Origin: DASQZT01 sp963728965
GTDB taxonomy: Bacteria; Acidobacteriota; Terriglobia; Bryobacterales; Bryobacteraceae
Assembly (NCBI GenBank): GCA_963728965.1
Contig: CAVSMH010000008.1
Coordinates: 992,001-1,056,000 of the forward strand
DNA: 64,000 nucleotides
Reading direction: 5' to 3'
Positions 46,626 through 55,676 of this stretch are shown in pieces. The position numbers and the translations under genes were made by a program. The notes beneath the pieces were generated by a model. It did not search any database. It saw nothing but the letters and a program-made list of their open reading frames with translations, and was not told the origin of the DNA. Each line of letters begins with the position of its first letter. The stretch's first letter is position 1.

Positions 46626-47521
46626 GCTGCCGCCCGGCTGGATTTCGCGAGGGTGACGAAGATCGAGCGGAGCGGCATGCCGTTGACGGCCATGTCGCGC
46701 AACTCGGGGAAAAGGCGGCGGACCTGGGCGGCGGTGCGTTCCTGGTCGAATTGGGTATCGATGAACCGGACCACGGCACCGCCGGTTTCGGGCTTCAACC
46801 AGCAAACCGGCCAGTCGGGCGGCAGGGAGGGCGCGGCGGCGAAGGTCAGGGTGACTTCGCGGAAGCGGCCGCTGAGGGCCTCGAGTTCCTCGGAGAATTG
46901 CAGCCGGCCGCGGTCGAGGTAGCCGATGTGGCTGGCGAAGCTTTCGATTTCGGTGAGGTCGTGGGAGGAGATAAAGATGGTGGTGTTTTCGGCGCGCGGC
47001 AGGAAGCCTTCGATAAGCTCGTCGCGGACGAGGGCATCGAGGCCGGTGAAGGGCTCGTCGAGCACGATCAGCCTGGGGCGGTAGGCGAGCGAGGAGGCCA
47101 GGGCGGCTTTCATGCGCATGCCGTGGGAAAGATGGCGCAGCTTGCGGTCGAGCGGGAGCTGGAACTGGCGCACCAGTTCGGCGGCCAGGGCGGCGTCCCA
47201 GGTGGGATAGAAGTGCTGGAGATGCTCGAGGAAGCGGCCGACCGTCATCCAGCCGGGCATCTCCTGGTTTTCGGAGACGTAGCCGATTTGGGCGAACTGG
47301 CGCGGGCCGAGGCGGCGCGAATCGGTAGCCAGGATTTCGGCGCGGCCGCGATTGGGAGGGAAGATGTTCATGAGCACCTTGATGGTGGTGGTTTTTCCCG
47401 CCCCGTTGGGACCGACCAGCCCGTAGATGCTGCCCTCGGGCACGTCGAGGCGCAGGCCGTCGAGGACGGGGGTACGGCGGAACTGCTTGGCAAGGTCGAA
47501 GGTACGGATGACGGAATTCAT
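46622..47521 (-). CDS. ABC transporter ATP-binding protein (YtrB-like)
   Basis: A 299-residue ABC ATPase. Walker A is GLVGPNGAGKTTT, the Q-loop lies in IGYVSENQEMPGW, the signature is LRHLSHGMRMKAAL (a degenerate LSxG), Walker B is LIVLDEPFTGLDA and the switch His is in SSHDLTE. A C-terminal extension of about 80 residues follows. ATG 47521 overlaps the GntR stop. The substrate is unknown; YtrA operons respond to cell-wall stress in Firmicutes. Confidence 0.92.
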   Translation of the reverse strand: MNSVIRTFDLAKQFRRTPVLDGLRLDVPEGSIYGLVGPNGAGKTTTIKVLMNIFPPNRGRAEILATDSRRLGPRQFAQIGYVSENQEMPGWMTVGRFLEHLQHFYPTWDAALAAELVRQFQLPLDRKLRHLSHGMRMKAALASSLAYRPRLIVLDEPFTGLDALVRDELIEGFLPRAENTTIFISSHDLTEIESFASHIGYLDRGRLQFSEELEALSGRFREVTLTFAAAPSLPPDWPVCWLKPETGGAVVRFIDTQFDQERTAAQVRRLFPELRDMAVNGMPLRSIFVTLAKSSRAAA

Positions 47522-47946
47522 GTTTTTTTGCGGGCTCCTTTGCCCGCGGCGGCGGCATCGGCGTCCTGCCCTTCCAGGCGCTCCCAATGGCGGGCGAGGG
47601 CGGCCGACACTTCGGGAAGCCGCATGCCGAGTTTTTTGGCCTCTACCACGAGTTGCTCCACCTGGTTCTGAAGCAGGCTGGAGCGTTCGGCGGCGGTGGA
47701 GGCGGGCGGCCGGGCCACGACCGTGCCGGTACCGGGGAGGACGTCCAGGAGACCCTCGTTGAGCAGGTGGGTGATGATTTTGTGGGCCGTATTAGGGTTG
47801 ATTTTCAATTCCGAGCTGAGGGTGCGGACGGAGGGGAAGGGGTCGCCGGGACGCAACTGGCCGGAGACCAAGGCCTTTTTGGCGGCGTAGACGACCTGTT
47901 CGCAGAGCGAGGCGCCCGGCCGGAAGTCGACCCGGAACGGAATCAC
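47518..47946 (-). CDS. GntR-family regulator, YtrA subfamily
   Basis: A 142-residue repressor with the N-terminal winged helix (AKKALVSGQLRPGDPFPSVR then LSSELKINPNTAHKIITHLL and EGLLDVLPGTGTVVA) and a short dimerisation tail instead of a ligand domain, the YtrA pattern. It starts at GTG 47946 and its stop overlaps the ATPase ATG, so it heads and probably represses the operon. Confidence 0.92.
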   Translation of the reverse strand: MIPFRVDFRPGASLCEQVVYAAKKALVSGQLRPGDPFPSVRTLSSELKINPNTAHKIITHLLNEGLLDVLPGTGTVVARPPASTAAERSSLLQNQVEQLVVEAKKLGMRLPEVSAALARHWERLEGQDADAAAAGKGARKKT

Positions 47947-47949
47947 AGG

Positions 47950-47970
47950 TGTATTATTACGGATGGTACA
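47950..47970. promoter_or_regulatory. Possible YtrA-type operator
   Basis: TGTA at 47950-47953 and TACA at 47967-47970 form the outer arms of an imperfect inverted repeat just upstream of the GntR start, in the only AT-rich patch of this intergenic region. Weak evidence on sequence alone. Confidence 0.35.
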
Positions 47971-48001
47971 GCGCGAGTCAAGCGGGAGTGCGGGGACCCG
48001 G

Positions 48002-48433
48002 TCACGGACGGTGGGAACGGGTGAGGAGGTCTTTCAGGATGAAGCCGATTTGGAGGAATTCGTCGAGGTCCGGCGGCTTGGTGATATAGCGGCCGACGCG
48101 GTATTGTTCGATGCGGTTGCGCTCGCGGGAAGAGGCCGAGGAACTGAGGACGGCGACCGGCATGTCGGCGAAGGCGCTGGCGCCGCGCAGGGCTTCGAGC
48201 ACTTCGACGCCATCGTTTTTGGGCAGGTTCAAATCGAGGACGGCGAGATCGGGCACCGCCTCGCTGCCCGCGGCTTCCACGCGGCGGACGAAGGCCAGGG
48301 CCTCGGCACCATCCTCCAGCAAGGTCAACTCGCACTCGAGGCTGGCGCAACGGAAGGCGAGGCGCAGCAGTTCGACATCGGCAGGATTATCTTCGATCAC
48401 CAGGATGCGGGCTTTACGTTCTTGCATTTCCAT
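48002..48433 (-). CDS. Single-domain response regulator (Rcp1-like)
   Basis: A 143-residue receiver with the acidic pair in LVIEDNPADVELLRLAF, phosphoacceptor Asp in LAVLDLNLPKNDGVEV, Ser/Thr switch in VAVLSSS and Lys in YITKPPD. The layout and spacing match the receivers that accept phosphate from phytochrome-type kinases and act by protein contact, having no output domain. Its ATG lies 20 nt inside the end of the upstream kinase gene, which is its obvious partner. Confidence 0.93.
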   Translation of the reverse strand: MEMQERKARILVIEDNPADVELLRLAFRCASLECELTLLEDGAEALAFVRRVEAAGSEAVPDLAVLDLNLPKNDGVEVLEALRGASAFADMPVAVLSSSASSRERNRIEQYRVGRYITKPPDLDEFLQIGFILKDLLTRSHRP

Positions 48434-49961
48434 TTTCGATTCCTTGGGTCCCCTCCGGCATGCCGGAGGTATTGTCGGGCAGAGTGAAATAGAAGGTCGC
48501 GCCGCGTCCGGGATGCGATTCCACCCAGATGCGGCCGCGATACCGTTCGACGACGCGCTGGCAGATGGCGAGACCGACTCCCGTACCGGGGATCTTCTTG
48601 CCGTGCAGACGTTTGAAGACGCCGAAGATTTTGGTGTGGTATTCGGGGTCGATTCCCATTCCGTTGTCGGCCACGGCGAATTGCAACTGGCCGCCCTCCC
48701 GGCGACAGGAAATATGAATCTCGGGCGGGTGCTGGGCGCGGTATTTGACGGCATTTCCGACCAGGTTCTGAAAGAGCTGAACGAAATGGCCGGCGTGCCC
48801 GCGGACGGGCGGCAAGGGTTCGGCGGTGACCACGGCCTGGGTCTCCTCGAGGGCAATCTTCAGGTTCTGGCGGACGGTGTCGAGCACGCGGTTGAGATCG
48901 ACGGGGCCGGCAGGTCCTTCGGGGTCGGCACCGATCTCGCTGTACGCCAGCAGGTCGGCCAGCAGCGTGCGCATGCGCGTGGCGCCTTCCAGGATGTTGC
49001 GGAGGAACAGCGCCGCCTCCCCTTCGAACTGGGAGGGATGGTTGCGGACCAGGAGCTGCACATAGGTGGTGATCATGCGCAAGGGTTCCTGGAGGTCGTG
49101 ACTGGCGGCGAAGGCGAAGCGTTCGAGGTCTTCGTTGGAGCGGGCGAGGCTGGCGTTGGAGCGGCGCATATCGGCGTTGACGCGATCGACTTCGGTCTGG
49201 GCGGTTTCGAGCGCGGTGATGGCGTTGTGGGCGTCATCGAGGGCCTGCTCGCGGGCATCGAGGGCATGGCGCAGCTCGCGGTCGCGGGATTCGATGCGGG
49301 CCAGCATGCCGTTGAAGGCATCGACCAGGACGCCGAGCTCGTCGCGGGAAAGCTTGGGCGCGCGGATGCGATAGTCGCGAGTGGCGGAGACGGCCTCGGC
49401 GGCGGAGGCGAGCTGGGAGATGGGAGTGGCGATGACCTGCCGCAGCCAGGAGGAAAGCACGAGCGCGACGAGGCTGGAGGCGAGGAGGATAGCCAGGACG
49501 GTGGCCCCGTACAGCACGGCGCGTTCGTAGAGCTCGTCCAGGTCGTAGAGCAGCACCAGCGTTCCGACGGGGCGGTTGGTCAGGAGGATGGGGTGGATCA
49601 CGGTGATGTGGCCGGTGGTGAAGCGGACCTCTTCCCGTGGACCCGGGCTGGGACAGGAGGCATTCCCGGCGGGGCGGGTGTACCGGGCCAGGATGGTGCC
49701 ATCGGGGCGGTAGATGCAGGCCGCCTGAACGTGGGTCCGGGCGCGGAGGGCGCCGAGCGTTTCGGCGGCGGAACGGGGATCGTCGAAGGAGAGGGCGGCG
49801 GTGCTGTTATCGGCGGTAATGCGGGCGAGGGCCTCGAGGTCTCGGCGCAGATAGCCGCGGAAGAGGGCGGAATCGGCCACGATCAGGCCGAGCCCCGACA
49901 CCAGCAGGGCGGCGGCAGTGACGGTCATGGTGATGACCATCAGCTTGCGTTTGATGGGCAT
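48414..49961 (-). CDS. Membrane histidine kinase with CHASE8-type sensor and HAMP
   Basis: A 515-residue inner-membrane kinase. Helix 1 (VITMTVTAAALLVSGLGLIV) and helix 2 (AVLYGATVLAILLASSLVAL) flank a periplasmic region of about 120 residues with the CHASE8 pattern (ARITADNSTAALSFDDPRSA and VQAACIYRPDGTILARY). HAMP, a coiled coil, the phosphoacceptor FAASHDLQEPLRMI and the ATPase motifs VGNAVKY, DNGMGID and GTGVGLAI follow. ATG 49961 is chosen as the first residue before helix 1. It sits directly after a YfiR-like gene, a pairing seen for CHASE8 proteins. Confidence 0.92.
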   Translation of the reverse strand: MPIKRKLMVITMTVTAAALLVSGLGLIVADSALFRGYLRRDLEALARITADNSTAALSFDDPRSAAETLGALRARTHVQAACIYRPDGTILARYTRPAGNASCPSPGPREEVRFTTGHITVIHPILLTNRPVGTLVLLYDLDELYERAVLYGATVLAILLASSLVALVLSSWLRQVIATPISQLASAAEAVSATRDYRIRAPKLSRDELGVLVDAFNGMLARIESRDRELRHALDAREQALDDAHNAITALETAQTEVDRVNADMRRSNASLARSNEDLERFAFAASHDLQEPLRMITTYVQLLVRNHPSQFEGEAALFLRNILEGATRMRTLLADLLAYSEIGADPEGPAGPVDLNRVLDTVRQNLKIALEETQAVVTAEPLPPVRGHAGHFVQLFQNLVGNAVKYRAQHPPEIHISCRREGGQLQFAVADNGMGIDPEYHTKIFGVFKRLHGKKIPGTGVGLAICQRVVERYRGRIWVESHPGRGATFYFTLPDNTSGMPEGTQGIENGNART

Positions 49962-50004
49962 GTCCGCGAAAGCTCGCGGGAGCACCGGCGCCGGTGGGGG
50001 GACT

Positions 50005-50628
50005 TTACTTTTCAACGGACCTCGCAACGTTGAGCAGTTTCGAGCTGATTTTGAGCCCGGCCCGGGCCGCCTGGGATTGGCGGATGTCGAACCGCACGCG
50101 GCGGTTTTCAATCACGAAGGCGATGATGCCTCCTTCGCGGAGGAAGGTGTCGCCCTCGCCCACGGTGAGGACACCGGGGCCGAGGGTCGCCAGGGACCCC
50201 GACCGATCGCCGGGAGGGCCGGCGTCGAACACGATCTGGCAGGCCGCGGGAGCACGGCCGGCGAGCCTGCGGACGATGAGCCTGCGGCCGTTGACGGCTT
50301 CTCCTTCGACCATGCGATCGAGCAGGCCCGAGAACGGATCGTCGCCCGCGATGCAGATGGAGAACGGCGACGAGGCATCCGCGAACGTTTCGGGGGGCCA
50401 CTCGATAAACTTTGTGAAATTCAGCAAATAGGCGGCCTTGACGCGATACTCGAGGGAGACTCCGTCGTCGGCGGCGACGCGGGAAGGCGGTCCGGTAGCG
50501 ATGGCGGTCCAGGCGAGCGCCCACCACAGGGCGGTCTTCCGCACCTGGACGCGACGGCGAGCGTTGCGCGCCGGCGGGAGAGGAGCGGCGTCGCGGGGAG
50601 CATCCGTGAATGGGCCACCAAGTGCCAT
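50005..50628 (-). CDS. YfiR-family periplasmic protein
   Basis: A 207-residue protein whose body matches the YfiR (DUF4154) family: LEYRVKAAYLLNFTKFIEWP near the start of the mature part, FSICIAGDDPF, ARAPAACQIVF-like middle, and VLTVGEGDTFLREGGIIAFV with the FDIRQSQAARAGLKISSKLL end. YfiR-type proteins sit in the periplasm and gate membrane signalling partners. The start is uncertain: ATG 50628 gives an unusual Arg/Pro-rich leader, while GTG 50544 would begin right at the signal peptide (KTALWWALAWTAIA). It lies between the TonB receptor and the CHASE8 kinase. Confidence 0.9.
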   Translation of the reverse strand: MALGGPFTDAPRDAAPLPPARNARRRVQVRKTALWWALAWTAIATGPPSRVAADDGVSLEYRVKAAYLLNFTKFIEWPPETFADASSPFSICIAGDDPFSGLLDRMVEGEAVNGRRLIVRRLAGRAPAACQIVFDAGPPGDRSGSLATLGPGVLTVGEGDTFLREGGIIAFVIENRRVRFDIRQSQAARAGLKISSKLLNVARSVEK

Positions 50629-50660
50629 TGTGCTGGTTCAAAAAACACTGCGGCGGCCGC

Positions 50661-52697
50661 CTATTTCATCCATGTCAACTGAATGTAGGCGGACCGACGA
50701 ATACCGATCAATAGGCCGGGATCGCCGGCGTACTCCGGATGAGAGGGCTGGAGCAGGTTCTGTCCGGTGAGGGACAATTCGAATTCGCGGCCGAGCCGTT
50801 TGGAGAGGCGCGCGTCCCCGGTGTGATACGCGGGAACGTGCTGGTCGGGGGCGGGGAGCGCGCTCACGTAGCGATAGGTCAGGGTCAACTCGAGCGATCG
50901 CGGCAAGGTGAAGAAGAACTGGATGGCGGCTTTGTGGGCGGGGCTGTCGCCTTCGAGCTGCGCCACCGTGGAGGCGTCGTTGCTGGTGGCCTTTCTTCCG
51001 GCGTGCAGGTGGATGAACGAGTACGAGGCCCGCAGCCGCCACCAGGAGCGGAGATCCCAAAGCGAGGCCACCTCCACGCCTGCGCTCTCGGCGCGGATGC
51101 CGTTGCGGAGATAGAGCGGAAGCACCAGGTGGAGCGGCGGCGGGGAGGATTCGGGCGCGGGCGGAAGGTTTTCGACGCTGAGCAGGTCGTCGTAGCGGTT
51201 GTAGAAGCTGTTGACGCTGATGAAGCCGCCGCGCCGGATGTAGGTGCGGTAACCGAGTTCATAACCGACGAGCTGCTCGGGGGAAAAGCCGCCATCGCCG
51301 ATGAGGCGGTAGTAGAGCGGAATCGCGGGCACGGCCAGTAAGCTGTAGCGGAATCCCTCTTCGATGCGCGAGGGAGTGCGCACGGCGCGGGTGGCGGCGG
51401 CCCAGAGGAGGTGGTTCTCGGCGGGCATCCAGGCGAGCCTCCCGGAGGGTTGGAATTCGAACCCGCTGAAGGTGTTGTACTCGAGCTTGGTGCCGAGCGT
51501 GAAGGTCAGGCGGTTCGGGACCAGGTCGATGGCGTCCTGCACGAACCCGCTGTAAGTGGAGTAGGTCTGGGTGTGAGGCAGGAAATCGACCGTGGGCACG
51601 GTCTGGAAGAAGCGGCTGGGGCTGACGCGCAGGCCGGCGCCCCAGATGAGGTCGTGGCGGCCCGCGGGGGCGTGGTGAATGAAATCCAGATCGACGGTGT
51701 GTCGCACCTCGCGGTAGTTGAGGTCCTGGCGGTCGGTACGGTCGTAGTAGCCGCGTACCTGGAAATCGGCGCCATTGCCGAGCGTCCGGCGCCACGTGGA
51801 CACCACGTTCTGTCCGGAGAAGTACCCGTTCTCTTCGAGATTCGTGACGCTGGGGGGAGCGTAAGTGCTGATGGCGAGCTTCGAGCCGGCGACGGTCTGA
51901 TAGGCGTTGCCGATGAAGGAGACGGAGTCCCGCGGATTGGGATTCCAATCGGCGCGGAACCCTCCCTGGGCGCGGCGCCAGTCGTCGAATTCGCGGCCGT
52001 CGGGATGAAACTGGGGGCCGCGCGTGAAGCCCCTTCCGTAGACGCGATAGCTGAAGCGGCTGTCGCCGGCGCCGTAGCGGGCGGCGAGGAATCCCTGCTC
52101 GACATTGCCGCCGCCGGCGGAGGCCAGGGTGCCGCGCGTGTTCATGGCGTTCTTGGTGATGATGTTGATCACGCCGTTGACCGCATTGGCGCCCCAGATG
52201 GTGCCGGCCGGACCGCGGATGACCTCGATGCGGTCGATGTCCTCGATCATGGTGTCCTGCATCTCCCAGTAGACCCCGGCGAACAGGGGCGTGTAAACGG
52301 ACCGGCCGTCAATCAGGACCAACACGGATTTCGACAGGCGCCCCTGGAAGCCGCGGATGCCGATGGCCCACTTGGCGGAATCGATTTGAGCGACTTCGAC
52401 GCCGGGCACGAGGCGGAGCAGGTCGGGGATATTGGTGGCGCCGGAGCGCCGGATGTCTTCCTGGGTGAGGATGTGGATTGCGGCTGGGGTTCGTAACGCC
52501 GAGCTCGCCTCTTTGGACACCGTGGTGACTTCGATGCGGGACAGTTCCTCGAGGCTGAGGGATTTGAGGTCGGCCGGGACGGCGGAGCCGGGAGTTTCGG
52601 GCTGTTGCGGCGATCCTGGCGACGGGGTCGCGGAGAGGCCGGCGAACAGGCAGAGTGCAGTGGCGAAGCGGGCGTTGCGGAATGGCCTCAGATGCAC
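50661..52697 (-). CDS. TonB-dependent outer-membrane receptor
   Basis: A 678-residue receptor with signal peptide, a short Pro-rich segment, a TonB-box-like SRIEVTTVSKE, a full plug domain (PAAIHILTQEDIRRSGATNI then PDLLRLVPGVEV, VLVLIDGRSVYTPLFAGVYW, RIEVIRGPAGTIWGANAVNG) and a 22-stranded-type barrel ending AYIQLTWMK. In size it matches siderophore/vitamin-type transporters, unlike the 1155-residue Oar-like receptor. It starts at GTG 52697, overlapping the kinase gene upstream by 10 nt, so it is translated with signalling genes and not with transport genes. Confidence 0.93.
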   Translation of the reverse strand: MHLRPFRNARFATALCLFAGLSATPSPGSPQQPETPGSAVPADLKSLSLEELSRIEVTTVSKEASSALRTPAAIHILTQEDIRRSGATNIPDLLRLVPGVEVAQIDSAKWAIGIRGFQGRLSKSVLVLIDGRSVYTPLFAGVYWEMQDTMIEDIDRIEVIRGPAGTIWGANAVNGVINIITKNAMNTRGTLASAGGGNVEQGFLAARYGAGDSRFSYRVYGRGFTRGPQFHPDGREFDDWRRAQGGFRADWNPNPRDSVSFIGNAYQTVAGSKLAISTYAPPSVTNLEENGYFSGQNVVSTWRRTLGNGADFQVRGYYDRTDRQDLNYREVRHTVDLDFIHHAPAGRHDLIWGAGLRVSPSRFFQTVPTVDFLPHTQTYSTYSGFVQDAIDLVPNRLTFTLGTKLEYNTFSGFEFQPSGRLAWMPAENHLLWAAATRAVRTPSRIEEGFRYSLLAVPAIPLYYRLIGDGGFSPEQLVGYELGYRTYIRRGGFISVNSFYNRYDDLLSVENLPPAPESSPPPLHLVLPLYLRNGIRAESAGVEVASLWDLRSWWRLRASYSFIHLHAGRKATSNDASTVAQLEGDSPAHKAAIQFFFTLPRSLELTLTYRYVSALPAPDQHVPAYHTGDARLSKRLGREFELSLTGQNLLQPSHPEYAGDPGLLIGIRRSAYIQLTWMK

Positions 52698-53386
52698 GCG
52701 TCATCTCCGGGAGGGGGGCTATCGACGACGAACCGAACTTCGGCGCCTCCGGTGCGGGGTTCCACCCAGATGCGGCCGTGGTGCTGTTCGACGATGGCGC
52801 GGCAGATGGTCAATCCCAGACCGGCTCCGCCCCCGCCGGACAGTTTTTTGAACGGCCGGAACACGCGTTCGGCCATGGCCGGTTCGATGCCGCGCCCGTT
52901 GTCGAGGACGGAGATGTAGCGGACTCCCGGTCCGGGCGGCGCGCCGGACACGGAGACGCGTGGAGGGCAGCCGCTTCGAAAACGAATGGCGTTGGTCAAG
53001 AGTTCCTGGAGGAGCCAGGTCATCAGAAAGGGGTCGGCATGCACGGCGGGCAGGGCGGCGCAGCACACCTCGGCGCCGGTGGCGGCGATTTCGGACTGGA
53101 GGTTGGCGGTGGCGGAGGCCACGGAGAGGTTGAGATCGAGAAGCCGGGGCTCGAGCGGGCGGGTGCAGATTTCGGAGTAGGTCTTCAATCCGTCGGTCAC
53201 GGCGCCGACGTCGGCGGCGGAGGCCTCGATGTGCGCCACCAGGCGGCGGGCGTCCTCGTCGAGAGCGGAGCAACTCCGGCTGAGGAGTTGGGCCAGCAAG
53301 CGAAGCCGGGAAGCGGGGCCTTTGAGATCGTGGATGGCGGACCGCAGTACGTCCGCCGTGGTTCGATCGATGGCCGTTCTCGGCAT
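52688..53386 (-). CDS. Soluble histidine kinase, no sensor domain
   Basis: A 232-residue minimal kinase. VLRSAIHDLKGPASRLRLLA holds the phosphoacceptor His, and LLQELLTNAIRF, VLDNGRGIEPAMAERVFRPF and GGAGLGLTICRAIVEQHHGR make the ATPase domain. There is no membrane helix or PAS domain, so its input must come from a partner. ATG 53386 is 7 nt after the hybrid kinase stop; the frame is open further upstream but antiparallel to that gene's end. Confidence 0.9.
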   Translation of the reverse strand: MPRTAIDRTTADVLRSAIHDLKGPASRLRLLAQLLSRSCSALDEDARRLVAHIEASAADVGAVTDGLKTYSEICTRPLEPRLLDLNLSVASATANLQSEIAATGAEVCCAALPAVHADPFLMTWLLQELLTNAIRFRSGCPPRVSVSGAPPGPGVRYISVLDNGRGIEPAMAERVFRPFKKLSGGGGAGLGLTICRAIVEQHHGRIWVEPRTGGAEVRFVVDSPPPGDDACI

Positions 53387-53393
53387 AGGCGGG

Positions 53394-55406
53394 CTATGCG
53401 GGACGCAACAACTCGGCGACCTTCCCGGCGAGCGCGCGGGAATGGAAGGGCTTTTGCAGAAAGCCGCTGACCTCTCTGCCGCGGAAACGCTCACGCACTT
53501 CGCCATCGCTGTAGCCGCTGCAGATCACCACCGGCAATTCGGGTTGCATGCCATGGATGGCCTGAAACGTCTGCTCGCCATCGAGGCCGGGCATGCTGAG
53601 GTCGAGCAGGACCAGGGAGAACCGGGCGGGCGACGTGACGAGCTTGTCGAGGGCCTCCTGGCCGCTGCGGGCCACCTCCACGCGATGGCCGGCGCGCTCG
53701 AGGACGGCGCGGGCGGTGCTGCACACCACGGGTTCGTCATCCACCACGAGGATGCTGCCGGCAGGGGACGGCTCCACTGCGCGCTCGGCTGGGGGGGCGA
53801 CGGCAGGCGCCGCCGGGGATGCCGGCAACAACACGCGAAAGGTAGTGCCCTGGCCGGGCACGCTGTTGACATCGATGGAGCCTTTGTTGCTCCGAACGAT
53901 GCCGTGCACCGCGGCGAGGCCGAGACCGCGGCCGGTGAACTTGGTCGTAAAGAAGGGGTCGAAGATCTTGCCAAGCGCGTCCGGTTCGATTCCCGAGCCG
54001 TTGTCGCGAACCTCGAGGGTCACGTAGGGTCCCGGAGCCAGATCTCCACTCACGGTGGAGCGGAGGGCGTCGATGTCTTGGAGTTCGGCGCGGACGACGA
54101 TGAGGCCCTGGCGCTCGGGGGGAATGGCTTCGCTGGCGTTGAGGATGAGATTCATGATGATCTGCTGCAACTGGGCGGCGTCGGTGCGGATGGGGGGCAG
54201 GCCGGGCTGAATGAGCAGCTTCAGGTGGGTGGAGCGCGGCACGGAGGCCTGAATCAGCTCCCAGGTAGCATGCAGGGTTTGGCCTAGGTCGACCTCTTCG
54301 ACCTGGAATTTGCCTTTGCCGGCGTAGGCCAGCAACTGGCGGGTGAGGTGGGCCGCCCTCTCGCCGGACTTGAACGCCGCCTGGATGATGGGGCAGACTT
54401 CGTGATCGGCGGGGAGCAGGTCGAGCGCATAACTCAAGCCGCCGATGATGCCGACCAGGAGGTTGTTGAAATCGTGGGCCACGCCGCCGGCGAGAATGCC
54501 GATGCTCTCGAGTTTCTGGCGCTGGTGGAGCAGTTGCTCGTTGCGCCGCTGGTCCTCCATATCGGTGAGCGTGCCCAGCCATTTTTTCAGGCGGCCGCCC
54601 TCGAGCAGCGGCAAGGCGCGCAGGAGTTGAAATCGGGGAGAGCCGTCGCTGGAGCGGAGGCGGAATTGGAGTTCGACGGTGGCGATGCCGGCGGCGGCGG
54701 CATCCCAGGACTCGGATACGCGCTGGCGTTCCGCGGCATCCACGAAGTCGAGCCAACCGCGGCCCAGGGCTTTTTCGGGGGAGGCTCCGGTGAGCCGGGC
54801 CCAGCGCTGATTCACGTAATCCCAGCCGCCGCCCGGGCGAACGGCAGTCCAGACCACCTGGGGCAGGGCCTCGGCGAGGGTGCGATAGCGGGACTCGCTT
54901 TCCTCGACGGCCTTGCGAGCCTGCCGCTCACGCCCGAGCGCCGATTCCAATTGGCGGTTGTGTTCTTCGATCGCGAGGCGCTGTTCTTCCACCTTGCGTT
55001 CGAGGGCGCGCTTTTGGAGGGCGTTTTCGATGGTATGCAAAAGCACTTCGCCCGAGATGGAGCCTTTCACGACGTAATCGGCGGCGCCGGCCTTCATGGC
55101 CTCGACGGCGATCTGTTCGCTGCCGTACGCGGTGGTGACAATGACGGGGCAGGGATCGGGCTCCTGCAACATGGATCGCAGCAGCTCCAGGCCGTCCATG
55201 TCGGGCAAGTTGAGATCGAGCAGGACACAGGCGGGGCGCAGCCGGCGGAGCTGTTCGAGTCCGGCGCGGCCGTGCTCGCCTTCCACGCACTCGAAACAGG
55301 GCACACGGTGGTCCTGTTGCAAGAGGCGGCGGAACAGGTCGCGGTCGATGGCGTTGTCATCGATAACCAGAACACGCATGGGCGCGATGGCACCCTGGGC
55401 ACCCAT
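53394..55406 (-). CDS. Soluble hybrid histidine kinase (REC-PAS-HisKA-HATPase-REC)
   Basis: A 670-residue cytoplasmic phosphorelay protein. Order: receiver at about 10-130 (LLDLNLPDMDGLELL), coiled coil, PAS at about 165-290 (ALPQVVWTAVRPGGGWDYVN), kinase core with AGGVAHDFNNLLVGI and the ATPase motifs NLILNASEAI, DNGSGIEPDALG and GRGLGLAAVHGI, and a C-terminal receiver (VVDDEPVVCSTA, LLDLSMPGLDG, LQKPF). ATG 55406 has GGAGGG 9 nt upstream; ATG 55379 is an alternative. It heads the six-gene operon. Confidence 0.93.
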   Translation of the reverse strand: MGAQGAIAPMRVLVIDDNAIDRDLFRRLLQQDHRVPCFECVEGEHGRAGLEQLRRLRPACVLLDLNLPDMDGLELLRSMLQEPDPCPVIVTTAYGSEQIAVEAMKAGAADYVVKGSISGEVLLHTIENALQKRALERKVEEQRLAIEEHNRQLESALGRERQARKAVEESESRYRTLAEALPQVVWTAVRPGGGWDYVNQRWARLTGASPEKALGRGWLDFVDAAERQRVSESWDAAAAGIATVELQFRLRSSDGSPRFQLLRALPLLEGGRLKKWLGTLTDMEDQRRNEQLLHQRQKLESIGILAGGVAHDFNNLLVGIIGGLSYALDLLPADHEVCPIIQAAFKSGERAAHLTRQLLAYAGKGKFQVEEVDLGQTLHATWELIQASVPRSTHLKLLIQPGLPPIRTDAAQLQQIIMNLILNASEAIPPERQGLIVVRAELQDIDALRSTVSGDLAPGPYVTLEVRDNGSGIEPDALGKIFDPFFTTKFTGRGLGLAAVHGIVRSNKGSIDVNSVPGQGTTFRVLLPASPAAPAVAPPAERAVEPSPAGSILVVDDEPVVCSTARAVLERAGHRVEVARSGQEALDKLVTSPARFSLVLLDLSMPGLDGEQTFQAIHGMQPELPVVICSGYSDGEVRERFRGREVSGFLQKPFHSRALAGKVAELLRPA

Positions 55407-55676
55407 AGATGCTAACCCTCCGGTGAATGGCGCAAAGAAACTCAGACTACCATTCGGTTTTAGTGTGACTCGGGAATTTCCGCGTGACTCGTTTTCATGA
55501 AGCGCGACCGTCATTATAGCGGCAGCCCGGGCGACTGCGATGCGGATTTGTGCAATAGATTACAGGGCCAAAAAGAGGGTGCGGGCGAGTACGAAGGGGG
55601 CGCCGGCGGCGATGGGCAACCGGAGCGGTCAGCCGTGGAGTGGAGCGAGAGCGGCGGGTGGTATATCATCTGCGTG

